Of a stretch of 21,920 nt of DNA, positions 13,971 to 21,836 are shown piece by piece. Both the position numbers and the translations under genes were made by a program. Position 1 is the first letter of the stretch; each line of letters opens with the position of its first letter. The stretch is from CAZBZG01 sp964496245. Lineage in GTDB: Bacteria > Planctomycetota > SZUA-567. The stretch spans positions 1-21,920 of the forward strand of contig CAZBZG010000046.1 in the NCBI GenBank assembly GCA_964496245.1. Direction: 5' to 3'. The notes beneath the pieces are model-generated. The model was not told the DNA's origin. It saw only the letters and a list, made by a program, of their open reading frames with translations, and ran no database searches.

Positions 13971-16900
13971 CTACCCCCCCTGCTCCCGCTTCCGCTTCTG
14001 GTGCGCGGCGTAGAGGTGGGCGAACTCGACGAGTACGGGGCTCGCAATGAACATGGACGAGTAGGTCCCCACCAGCACGCCCACGAACAGGGCGAACGCG
14101 AACCCGCGGATCACGTCCCCGCCCCAGACCAGCAGGGCCAGGACCACGAGCATGGTGGTCACCGACGTGATCACCGTGCGGCTCACGGTCTGGTTGATCG
14201 ACGTGTTAATCACCTCCTCCAGGGCCCGGCCGCCGCCGTGCAGGTTTTCGCGGATGCGGTCGAAGACCACGATCGTGTCGTTGAGCGAATAGCCCACGAT
14301 GGTGAGGAGCGCAGCCACGATGACCAGGTCGATCTGGCCGTTCACCAACCCCAGTTCGTCGGCCACGGCAAGCGCCCCAAGGACGAAGAGCACGTCGTGG
14401 ACCAAGGCCACCACCGCGCCCATGCCGAAGGCCGCCCGGAACTGGAAGCGCAGCCAAATGTAGAGGAAGATCACGGCCATGGCGTAGACCAGGGCCATGA
14501 TCGCGCTGCTGGCCATCTCGCGAGCCACGGTGGGGCCCACCTTGATGAAGCGCGGGAACGGCTCGGTATAGGCGAGGTCGCCGCTCGTGCGCAACTCCTG
14601 GAATTGATCCCGAATGAACTGCTGCTGCGCGGTCTCCTCCGCCTGCCGCCGGCCCATCGCGTCCTTGAGCGGCACCCCGCAAAGCACGGTCAGGCGGGCG
14701 GCCGGTTCGGTCGAAGGCTCGTGAACCGGCGCCGAAGGGTCCACCAGGGACACCTTCACACGCGCGAGCGTTTCTCCGGCCTGCGCGAGCACGCGCTTGA
14801 GCTCCCCTGCCGTGAGCGGGCGCTTGAGCGTGAGCGGGACCCTGAGGCGCACGAACTCCGTTGGTTCGTCCGCCGCGGTCACGGCACGGATCGTTCCCAC
14901 GCCCGCGTCCAGGTCGAACACATCCTGCTCGATCGCCGCGCACGCGTTGCGGAAGGCCGCAGCCCAAGCCGCCCCCCGTTCCGCCTCGGTGGGCGCTGCC
15001 GACGCGTCTGCGTCGCTCGCCTCGTCCGCGGCCGTGTCCGGCGCTTCGGCCGGCTTTGCTGCGTCGTCGTCTTCAGCCGCGTCTCCGTCCCGGGCGGGTT
15101 CGTCCGCCTCAGCCTTGTCTTCGGCTTCGTCCTCAGCGGGCGCCTCGGCCGGCGCTTCGGGGACCTTGACCGCCGTGCGTAGGACGCTGAGGCGGACCAC
15201 GGCCCGGTCGCTCTTCGGGAGCGACGGCAAAGGCTTGCCCGCCAGCACCACCTGCGGGTCCACGAGCCGGGTCCTGGTGGCCAGGAGGTGCTGCACGCGC
15301 CGCGGCGGCGCAAGGTCCCTCAGCTCGAGGTCGACCGTGTAAAAGACCGTGTCGGGCGTGGACCGCTCGGGAAGAGGCGCGCCCACGGTCACGCCTTCTG
15401 GCTGGAGCGTGGGGAAAGCGTTGTGGATGGCCGCCCGGAAGCGCTTCACGAGCTTCTGCTCCGGGTCCTCCGTCTCAAAAGGCGCCTCCCCGCCGGCCGG
15501 CGTCTCCTCCGCTTTGGCTTCGTCAGCCGCGGCGCCGGCGTCCCCGCCCTGCTCCGCCTGTCCGGGCCTGGGCTGGAAGCGCAGCACGAACTGCTCGTAT
15601 TGCTCGCCCTCCACGGGCGCGCCAAAGCTCTGCATGTTGTCGGCCACGTCCGCGAACTCACCCATCTGGCCGGCCTGAGCCCGCGCAGCCTCGACCGTGA
15701 GCGGCTCGGAAAGCGCGATCTGGGCGAGCACCCCGCCCGTAAACTCGTGGCCCAGGTTCCGCTTGCCGCGGATCCCCACGACCACCAACCCGGCCACGAT
15801 GCAGAGCAGGCTCAGGACCATGGCAGGCCGGCGCACGCGGGTGAAGTTGAGCGCGGGCCGGCGGAAGAGCCGCAGCATCTTGAGGTCGGAGAGCACCTTG
15901 TAGTCCACCAGGGCCTCGAAGATCCACCGCGTCAGGACCAGCGCGCAGAACATGCTCGAGAGGATGCCGATGATCAGGGTGATGGCGAAGCCCTGCACCG
16001 ACTCGGTTCCGAAGGAGTGAAGGATGATGGCCGTGATCAGGGTGGTGACGTTCGCGTCCACAATGGTGACGAACGCCCGCTCGTACCCGAGCTGGATGGA
16101 CCGTGGCAGCGAGTTGCCCCGCTCGCGCTCCTCCCGGATGCGCTCGAAGATGAGGACGTTCGCGTCCACGGCCATGCCCACGGTCAGGATGAGGCCCGCG
16201 ATGCCGGGCAGGGTCAGCGTCGCCTCGAACGACGAGAGGATGGCCACGATGAAGACCATGTTGACGAAGAGGAGCACGTCGGTCACGAGGCCGGCCACCA
16301 GGTAGTAGACGAGCATGAAGACGATCACCACGCCCAGGCCGATGAGCATGGACGCGATGCCCTGCCGGATCGAGTCCTGGCCGAGGGTCGGGCCGACGGT
16401 GTTCTGGAATTCCATCTCAGGCACGACTTTGAGCGAGCCGCTCTTGAGCACGACCTCCAGCTGTTCGGACTCGGCCTGTTCGAAGTCGCCCGTGATGCGG
16501 AAGTCCCTTCCGAATCGCCCCTGGATGACCGGGGCGCTTTCGAGCTTGCCATCGAGCACGATGCCCATGCGCTTCTTGATGTTGTTGGCGGTCACGAACT
16601 CCATGAGCGCCCCGCCATGCGGATCGAGGCGGACCGAGATCTGGAAGCTGCCGGGCTGGGTCATGTTGGGTTCGGCGCGGGCCCGGATCACATGCTCGCC
16701 CGTGACCAGGGCCTCCTGCTTGACGAGCAGGGGCTGGACGATCTCCTCCTCGTCCCGCTGCACCGAGGTGTGCAGCCAGTCGTAGAGCTGGCTGTGGTGC
16801 TCCTTGCACTGCCGCCGCCCGCTCTCGGTGATCTCCACCTCGTTCGGCTCGAGCGGCCGGCCGTGGTCGATGCAGAAGTCCCTGAGGTCCTTGCCGGCGT

Positions 16901-17945
16901 CCTCGGGGTGCGCCTGGATGTACTGCTCCACGGCCTCGTAGTCGACGCCCTTCTCGGCCCGGTCGACCACCATGCGGAATTCGAGCTTGCCCTGGCGCTT
17001 GATGGTCTCCAGGATCTGGTTGGCCCGGCCGGAGTCCATGCCGGGCAGCTGGATGAGCACCCGGTCCTGCCCCTGCCGGGTCACCGGGATCTCGGCGAGT
17101 CCGCTGCTGTTCAGCCGCCGCCGGATGATCTCGGTGGCCTTGTCGAACTCCTCCTCGATGACCTGCTGGGCGGTCTCGATGTTCTGCTCGAGCACCTTCT
17201 GGCGCGCTTCCAGCTCGTCGATCCGGGCCACGGGCTGGGGCGTCTCGGCCTTCAGCGTTTCGAGCTCGGGGCGGATCTCGGCGAGTTCCTGTTCCCAGAC
17301 CTCGATCCGCTCGCGGTCGGGCCGCAGGCGCAGGCGGATCTCCGTGCCGCCGGACAGGTCGAGCCCGAGCTTGACGGGCAGGATGTCCTGGATGGCGCGC
17401 TGGCGGGGACCGACGCCAGCCAGCTCCTGCTCCACCGACTGGAGCGCGTCAAAGGTCTTCTGGTAGTCCGCATTCCCGGGCGTGAGCTTCGACAGCTGTT
17501 CCTCGAGCTCCACCTTGCGGGTCTGGAGCCAAGCCTCGGGATCCTTGGCCTTCTCGAGGTCCTGCTTGGCGGCCTCGATCTTCTCTTCCACCTCGGCCAG
17601 AGCCGTGGCTGCGGCGCCGGCCTCCTGGAGGTCCTTGTGACGGGCTTCCAGCTTCGCGAGCCTGTGACGGTGGGCCTCGACCGGGTCCAGGCTGAGGCGC
17701 GCGGCGTGCAGGTCATGTTCGGCCTTGGGCCGGTAGGGGTCCTCTTCGGGCATGGTCTTGAGCTGCGCTTCGAGGCGCTGGACCTTGCGCTGGAGCGGCG
17801 TGACCCCCAGCTGGAGCGCGGCCACGGCGGTGAGCGTGACGGCCACCGCCAGCTTGGCGATGATGATCCGGTTGCGGAAGGTCATGACCGCGGCCACGGC
17901 AATGCCCCCCACGATCACTGCGATCTGTGCGTGCCAGATATCCAT
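13971..17945 (-). CDS. secDF: Fused protein translocase subunit SecDF
   Basis: 1324 residues. SecD and SecF are joined; together they use the proton gradient to help pull proteins through SecYEG. Two hydrophobic segments lie at the N-terminus (about 5-23 and 27-48). A charged coiled-coil stretch (50-190) delays the SecD motif GLDLSGG to 194-200, far later than in usual SecD. The P1 head continues to about 510, then the SecD membrane bundle (525-680) with MAVDANVLIFERIREE. The SecF part begins near 700; its motif is HEFTGG (733-738) instead of the usual DFTGG. Its outer loop runs to about 1140, several times the usual size, with acidic Ala/Glu/Asp-rich linkers near 795-830 and 930-990. The final bundle carries VGYSLNDTIVVFDRIRENL. 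AGGAGA precedes the ATG at 17945. It lies downstream of yajC, with a palindromic repeat between them. Confidence 0.96.
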   Translation of the reverse strand: MDIWHAQIAVIVGGIAVAAVMTFRNRIIIAKLAVAVTLTAVAALQLGVTPLQRKVQRLEAQLKTMPEEDPYRPKAEHDLHAARLSLDPVEAHRHRLAKLEARHKDLQEAGAAATALAEVEEKIEAAKQDLEKAKDPEAWLQTRKVELEEQLSKLTPGNADYQKTFDALQSVEQELAGVGPRQRAIQDILPVKLGLDLSGGTEIRLRLRPDRERIEVWEQELAEIRPELETLKAETPQPVARIDELEARQKVLEQNIETAQQVIEEEFDKATEIIRRRLNSSGLAEIPVTRQGQDRVLIQLPGMDSGRANQILETIKRQGKLEFRMVVDRAEKGVDYEAVEQYIQAHPEDAGKDLRDFCIDHGRPLEPNEVEITESGRRQCKEHHSQLYDWLHTSVQRDEEEIVQPLLVKQEALVTGEHVIRARAEPNMTQPGSFQISVRLDPHGGALMEFVTANNIKKRMGIVLDGKLESAPVIQGRFGRDFRITGDFEQAESEQLEVVLKSGSLKVVPEMEFQNTVGPTLGQDSIRQGIASMLIGLGVVIVFMLVYYLVAGLVTDVLLFVNMVFIVAILSSFEATLTLPGIAGLILTVGMAVDANVLIFERIREERERGNSLPRSIQLGYERAFVTIVDANVTTLITAIILHSFGTESVQGFAITLIIGILSSMFCALVLTRWIFEALVDYKVLSDLKMLRLFRRPALNFTRVRRPAMVLSLLCIVAGLVVVGIRGKRNLGHEFTGGVLAQIALSEPLTVEAARAQAGQMGEFADVADNMQSFGAPVEGEQYEQFVLRFQPRPGQAEQGGDAGAAADEAKAEETPAGGEAPFETEDPEQKLVKRFRAAIHNAFPTLQPEGVTVGAPLPERSTPDTVFYTVDLELRDLAPPRRVQHLLATRTRLVDPQVVLAGKPLPSLPKSDRAVVRLSVLRTAVKVPEAPAEAPAEDEAEDKAEADEPARDGDAAEDDDAAKPAEAPDTAADEASDADASAAPTEAERGAAWAAAFRNACAAIEQDVFDLDAGVGTIRAVTAADEPTEFVRLRVPLTLKRPLTAGELKRVLAQAGETLARVKVSLVDPSAPVHEPSTEPAARLTVLCGVPLKDAMGRRQAEETAQQQFIRDQFQELRTSGDLAYTEPFPRFIKVGPTVAREMASSAIMALVYAMAVIFLYIWLRFQFRAAFGMGAVVALVHDVLFVLGALAVADELGLVNGQIDLVIVAALLTIVGYSLNDTIVVFDRIRENLHGGGRALEEVINTSINQTVSRTVITSVTTMLVVLALLVWGGDVIRGFAFALFVGVLVGTYSSMFIASPVLVEFAHLYAAHQKRKREQGG

Positions 17946-17987
17946 GGTTCGTGTGTCTCCTGCGTATGGGAAGGTCGGCTTTCCTCG

Positions 17988-18076
17988 CGCCAAGGCGCAA
18001 AGACCGCGAAGGTCGAGCGGCCCGGCGCCCGGCACCGACCGGCTTGCGTCTCCTTGGCGACCTTTGCGCCTTGGCG
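17988..18076. repeat. Palindromic repeat inside the yajC-secDF unit
   Basis: Arms 17988-18012 and 18052-18076 (25 nt, 3 mismatches) begin CGCCAAGGCGCAAAG and enclose a 39-nt loop. The element fills half of the 177-bp gap between the yajC stop and the secDF start, on the same transcript. In RNA it would form a long hairpin that could attenuate or process the message. Similar CGCCAAGGCGCAAAG elements are, as I recall, dispersed in PVC genomes; not verified. Confidence 0.7.
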
Positions 18077-18122
18077 AGAGCCCTGTCGTCCCGTCCGACG
18101 GCACGGGGCCCCACGACTCGCC

Positions 18123-18521
18123 CTACTCCTTGGCCTGTTTCTCCTCCGCCTGTTCCCCAGCGTTCTCCTTCTTCCACAGCGCCACGCGGTCGAAGGTCAG
18201 GGTCGCCGCGCTGTTGTTGTCCGGCTTGATAGTCATGGTGTCCTCGGTCAGGCGCACGACCGTGCCGTGCAGCCGGCCGATGGTGATGATGCGGTCGCCC
18301 TTATTGAGGTCGTCCAGTTCGTCCTTGCGCTTCCGGTCCTTCTTCTTCTGCTTGCGCGCGCTCCAGAAGACCCAGAGCCACACCACCACCAGAATGAGGA
18401 ACCACGGGCTTACGAAGAAATCCTGCCAGGACGGCTCGCGCCCGGGCGGCCCCTGGGGCTTCTGCTCCGTGCCGCCGAACGCGGCACCGGCCTCGGTTGC
18501 GGGTTGTGCTGCATCTGCCAT
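18123..18521 (-). CDS. yajC: Preprotein translocase subunit YajC
   Basis: 132 residues: a Pro/Gly-rich N-terminal extension (1-34), one membrane segment at 36-53 (FFVSPWFLILVVVWLWVF), a strongly basic stretch (ARKQKKKDRKRK), then the YajC fold with LNKGDRIITIGRLHGTVVRL and TLTFDRVALWKK, and a charged tail. YajC binds SecDF and the translocon at the inner membrane. The ATG at 18521 is preceded by GAGGAA; an earlier in-frame start would add twelve residues without homology. It sits between tgt and secDF in the order usual for bacteria and has its own proposed promoter at 18634-18662. Confidence 0.93.
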   Translation of the reverse strand: MADAAQPATEAGAAFGGTEQKPQGPPGREPSWQDFFVSPWFLILVVVWLWVFWSARKQKKKDRKRKDELDDLNKGDRIITIGRLHGTVVRLTEDTMTIKPDNNSAATLTFDRVALWKKENAGEQAEEKQAKE

Positions 18522-18633
18522 GGCATTCGTTCCTCGTGCAAGCGGCCGGAACCACAAGGGTTGCGGCCCGGGGCACTAGCCCGGACGGACTTGCTGCATC
18601 CCGGTCCAACCAGAAACGGCCGCAAAGGCCGGG

Positions 18634-18662
18634 TTTATATCCGATAACCGCTTCTGCTGCAA
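18634..18662 (-). promoter_or_regulatory. Promoter of yajC-secDF
   Basis: Minus strand: TTGCAG (18662-18657), 17-nt spacer, TATAAA (18639-18634), a strong -10 box. Start near 18627, giving a leader of about 105 nt to yajC. It lies immediately downstream of the palindromic element that follows tgt. Confidence 0.5.
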
Positions 18663-18672
18663 GGGAAAACGC

Positions 18673-18817
18673 GCCATTCGGTGGACATTCGGGGGACATG
18701 ACCGGAATCCCGGGGCGAAGCCCCGTGGTGAGGGATTCCGGGTCGTGTGCCTTGAATGGCCCGGTCATGTCTCCCGAATGTCCCGTGTTCCCCGAATGCC
18801 CGCCGAATGGCCGAATG
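18673..18817. repeat. Long nested palindromic element between tgt and yajC
   Basis: Outer arms 18683-18705 and 18761-18783 pair over 23 bases with one mismatch. Inside are CCGGAATCCC (18702-18711) with GGGATTCCGG (18732-18741), and within that GGGGC-GAA-GCCCC (18712-18724). CATTCGG occurs at 18675 and 18686, and its complement CCGAATG recurs four times (18774, 18792, 18803, 18811). The whole is about 145 bases, ends two bases before the tgt stop codon, and separates tgt from the yajC promoter. It could serve as a terminator, but looks like a mobile or amplified repeat. Confidence 0.75.
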
Positions 18818-18819
18818 GC

Positions 18820-19947
18820 TCAAGGATCCCGTCCCCCCTCCCCCGCCTCCAGCTCCGCGATCCGGCTCATGGCGAACGCGCCAAAGCGCCCCTGCTCGAT
18901 GGCTTCGCGCGCGTCCTCCATCATGCGCAGGTAGAACCGCAGGTTGTGCACGGTCAGGCAGACCGGCCCGAGCATCTCCTGGCTCTGAAAGAGGTGTCGG
19001 AGGTACCCGCGGGTGTGGATCTGGCAGACCGGGCAGTCGCAGCCCGGGTCCACCGGCTCCCGGCTTTCGGCGTGGATCTGGTTGCGCAGGTTGAGCATGC
19101 CACTGGCGGTGAAGGCCTGGGCGTGCCGGGCGTGGCGAGTGGGCATGACGCAGTCGAACAGGTCCACCCCATGGCCCACGGCCCGCAGGATGTCCTGGGG
19201 CCGGCCCACGCCCATGAGGTAGCGCGGCTTGGACGCGTCGAGTTGCGGCGCGGTGGAAGCCACGATGCGGTCGATCTCAACTGGATCCTCACCCACCGAG
19301 ACCCCGCCGATGGCGTGGCCGGGCAGGTCGAGCTCCCCGATCGCCTCCACGCTCTCGGTCCGCAGGTCCGCGAAGAGCCCCCCCTGCACGATACCGAAGA
19401 GCGCCTGGGTGTCGCGCGCGGTCCAGGCGTCGCGGCAGCGGGCGGCCCAGGCATGGGTGCGGGCGGTGGCACGGGCCACCTCGTCGCGCGTGGCGTCCGC
19501 GGGCGGGCATTCGTCCAGGGCCATGAAGACGTCCGGGCCCAGGGCCTGCTGGATCTCGACCGCGCGTTCGGGCGTGAGTGCGAAGGGCGCGCCGTCCACG
19601 TGGTTCTGGAAGAACACGCCTTCGTCCGTGACCGTTCGGTTGGCGGCCAGGCTGAACACCTGATACCCGCCGCTGTCGGTGAGCGTGGGCCCGTGCCAGC
19701 CCATGAACGCGGCCAGCCCGCCAAAGGCCCGCACTCGCTCCTCGCCCGGCCGCACGGCCAGGTGGTACGCGTTCGCGAGCACCAGATCGGCCCCGCATTG
19801 CCGCAGCGTCTCCGGTCCCACGCCCTTGACCGCTGCGTGTGTGCCCACGGGCATGAAGCACGGCGTCTCCACGCGTCCGTGCGGCGTCTTGAGCAGCCCG
19901 GTGCGGGCTTCGTTCCACTGAGCGGTGAGGGTGAAAGTGAAGGGCAC
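18820..19947 (-). CDS. tgt: Queuine tRNA-ribosyltransferase
   Basis: 375 residues, exactly the length of the E. coli enzyme when started at GTG 19947; the frame upstream of it has no homology. Tgt exchanges guanine-34 of GUN-anticodon tRNAs for preQ1 in queuosine synthesis. Visible residues: Asp91 in TDSGGYQVFSL, Asp145 in FMALDECPP, GIVQGG (185-190), LMGVGRPQDI, the nucleophile Asp265 in DLFDCVMPTR, and the zinc set Cys303, Cys305, Cys308 and His334 (CDCPVC and TVHNL). The usual PTRNARN reads PTRHARH, a substitution outside the catalytic set. A weak GGGAAA ribosome site precedes the start. It lies between a SpoIID-like gene (115 bp upstream) and yajC, and may be read from the promoter at 21449-21477. 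Confidence 0.97.
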   Translation of the reverse strand: MPFTFTLTAQWNEARTGLLKTPHGRVETPCFMPVGTHAAVKGVGPETLRQCGADLVLANAYHLAVRPGEERVRAFGGLAAFMGWHGPTLTDSGGYQVFSLAANRTVTDEGVFFQNHVDGAPFALTPERAVEIQQALGPDVFMALDECPPADATRDEVARATARTHAWAARCRDAWTARDTQALFGIVQGGLFADLRTESVEAIGELDLPGHAIGGVSVGEDPVEIDRIVASTAPQLDASKPRYLMGVGRPQDILRAVGHGVDLFDCVMPTRHARHAQAFTASGMLNLRNQIHAESREPVDPGCDCPVCQIHTRGYLRHLFQSQEMLGPVCLTVHNLRFYLRMMEDAREAIEQGRFGAFAMSRIAELEAGEGGRDP

Positions 19948-20062
19948 GGTCGTTTCCCGTCTGCGGCGTCTGGCGTCTCGTTGTCGGCTGGTTGGCTGGT
20001 TGAAGGCTGCTGGGGTCGTGCGGGCTACAGGCTGTGGACCTCCCCCCACCACCCGCCGGGCG

Positions 20063-21346
20063 CTACTCCCCCCACACCCGCACCAGCCGCGTCCCGGTAT
20101 AGAAGCGGGCGAGGATATCCTGGTAGGTCATGCCCTGCTCCTTGGCCATGTGCATGGCGCCGTACTGGCACAACCCCACGCCGTGGCCGGCGCCGCGGCC
20201 TTCGAAGAGGAAGGATGTGCCGTCCGGGGAGGTGCGCACGCCGAACCAGGTGCTGGCCAGGCTTTTGGGGCCCGGACCCAGGGCGTGCCGGAAGCTTTCG
20301 TTCGCGGGCAGGTCCACCCGGGTGCCTGCCTTGAGAAGGAGTTCCACCCGGTGCACCCGTCCCATGCCCTGCAGCTCGCGTCCTTTCCGGTCGAGCAGCC
20401 GGAGGGCGTCGAGCGCACCCGGGAGCCCCAGGCGTTCGGCGAGCGCGGTCTTGCTGAGGCGCAGCCGCCAGTGCTTGAGCTGTTTGGCATGGTGCCAGCA
20501 GAAGGGGCAGCGCACGCCCCAGAGCGCCTTGAGGTCCTTTTTGAGGAGCACGCCTTTGGCGTTGGTGGTGCGTCCGCCGCACTGGGCGTGGAAGAACGCG
20601 GGGAAGAGGCGGTTGTCGTCGAGCATGACGATGCCCTGGGTCGAGCGCACGGCCGTGACCACGCGCGGGTTGGGCCGGGCCAGGGGTTTCCAGACCTGAT
20701 CGCTCGTGGTGGAGCGCACGTCCCACTCCCAGCCCTTGCGCTGTTTCATCCAGTAGAGGGCGACCGTACGGCTGGCCACGGCCTGGGCGCGCAAAGCCTC
20801 CAGCGGCCAGGTGGGGTACATCTCATGGCTGACCACGCCCACCAGGTAGGTCTCGATCCGGGGGTGGACCACGGCTCGCACAGCGGGCTGGGATTCGCCG
20901 TCCTGCGTGCGCGTGGTCGGCAGCAGGGTGAGCGGATAGGGGTAGTCCACGCTCCGGGCCTGGCCGTCGGCATCGGTGAAGCGGAGCCCCACCAACCGGT
21001 CCTTGGCCGGCCGGATGGTGGCCTGCAGGACTTTGTCCTGGCCCACGTGCAGGCCGCCCGGGGCCGGCCGCACCGCGACCTTGACCGCGTAGTCGCCTCC
21101 GCCCGTGCGCTGGCTGCCGTCCGGGTCCACCACCTCCAGGGTGTAGGCGCCGCTGACCACCAGGTCGGCGCGGGCGAGTTCGTCGGCCACGAGCACGCGG
21201 ATCTCGGGCTCGCCCTTGATCTCGGTGGGGTAGACCATGAGGGAGCGGACGGGTTCGGGCGGCAATTCCTGGCGGCAGGCCAGGCCCACGATCAAGCCGA
21301 AGGCCAGCACCACAGCGATGCGCAACACCGTGCGGAAGGTCGTCAT
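20063..21346 (-). CDS. SpoIID/LytB-domain protein, exported
   Basis: 427 residues. The N-terminus (MTTFRTVLRI AVVLAFG, then LIVGLAC) is a signal sequence ending at Cys24, so it may be a lipoprotein, though the lipobox is imperfect. The SpoIID domain starts near 155: VVSHEMYPTWPLEALRAQAV with the likely catalytic Glu175, FFHAQCGGRT (His253, Cys256), RCPFC (Cys280, Cys283) and GAGHGVGLCQYGAMHMAKEQG near the end. In sporulating bacteria SpoIID is a lytic transglycosylase acting on glycan strands stripped of stem peptides; relatives are widespread in non-sporulators. The His/Cys set could bind zinc, as in clostridial SpoIID. ATG 21346 is preferred over an upstream TTG at 21367; AAGGA lies about 11 nt before it. 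Probable role: cell-wall remodelling. Confidence 0.9.
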   Translation of the reverse strand: MTTFRTVLRIAVVLAFGLIVGLACRQELPPEPVRSLMVYPTEIKGEPEIRVLVADELARADLVVSGAYTLEVVDPDGSQRTGGGDYAVKVAVRPAPGGLHVGQDKVLQATIRPAKDRLVGLRFTDADGQARSVDYPYPLTLLPTTRTQDGESQPAVRAVVHPRIETYLVGVVSHEMYPTWPLEALRAQAVASRTVALYWMKQRKGWEWDVRSTTSDQVWKPLARPNPRVVTAVRSTQGIVMLDDNRLFPAFFHAQCGGRTTNAKGVLLKKDLKALWGVRCPFCWHHAKQLKHWRLRLSKTALAERLGLPGALDALRLLDRKGRELQGMGRVHRVELLLKAGTRVDLPANESFRHALGPGPKSLASTWFGVRTSPDGTSFLFEGRGAGHGVGLCQYGAMHMAKEQGMTYQDILARFYTGTRLVRVWGE

Positions 21347-21448
21347 GCGCGCAATCGTCCTTTCCAAGGAACTCGAGCTCGGAGCACGGGCCGGGCGCCA
21401 GCCCCAGACTGCGAGGGGCGACCGAATGGACCGGCTCGAACGGCTTTG

Positions 21449-21477
21449 ATCCTACGCATCCGCCGGGCCCGTGTCAA
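21449..21477 (-). promoter_or_regulatory. Promoter of the SpoIID-like gene
   Basis: Minus strand: TTGACA (21477-21472), 17-nt spacer, TAGGAT (21454-21449). A perfect -35 box with standard spacing; start near 21442, about 95 nt before the ATG. The tgt gene may be co-transcribed. Confidence 0.55.
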
Positions 21478-21610
21478 CGTCGCCGCCTGGCGCATATGCC
21501 CGGTGCAGATGCGGGCGGATTCGGCCTGTGCGGCCGCTTTGGGCCCGGCCGGGCCGGTGCCCACGCCCGTCCGCCTGTTGCAGCCGGCACATTTTCCCGC
21601 ACGAACACAC
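21478..21610. other. Divergent intergenic stretch without a recognised gene
   Basis: This lies between the two divergent promoters. Short GC-driven open frames cross it on both strands, none with recognisable protein features. The gene-free gap as a whole runs from 21347 to 21708. Confidence 0.4.
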
Positions 21611-21638
21611 TTGACAGCTTGCAGGCGCGGCCTACAAT
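21611..21638 (+). promoter_or_regulatory. Near-consensus promoter of the initiator tRNA gene
   Basis: TTGACA (21611-21616), 16-nt spacer, TACAAT (21633-21638). It is the strongest promoter match in the window, as expected for a stable RNA gene. The precursor leader of about 63 nt contains an 8-bp perfect stem, GCGTGAGG (21651-21658) with CCTCACGC (21692-21699), just before the mature tRNA. Confidence 0.75.
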
Positions 21639-21708
21639 GATGTGCGTATCGCGTGAGGGGCGAGGTGAGTGCCGAGTTGCAACACCGCACGCCTCACGCA
21701 CAAGACAA

Positions 21709-21785
<77 letters not shown>

Positions 21786-21793
21786 AGCTAACC

Positions 21794-21836
21794 CAAAGGG
21801 TGACAGTCGCTTAGGCGAAGGTCACCCTTTGTTTTT
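21794..21836 (+). terminator. Intrinsic terminator of tRNA-fMet
   Basis: A perfect 11-bp stem, CAAAGGGTGAC (21794-21804) with GTCACCCTTTG (21821-21831), encloses an inner stem TCGC-TTAG-GCGA and is followed by five T residues (21832-21836). It starts 8 nt after the CCA end. Confidence 0.9.

Noticed and set aside
15288..18647. 1119-codon open frame on the plus strand across secDF and yajC
   Set aside because: Antisense to an unmistakable SecDF; composition of a frame shadow, and it crosses a palindromic repeat and gene borders.
21343..21690. Small minus-strand gene upstream of the SpoIID-like gene
   Set aside because: Arg/Ala/Gly-rich frame overlapping two promoters and the SpoIID start; no motifs or ribosome site.
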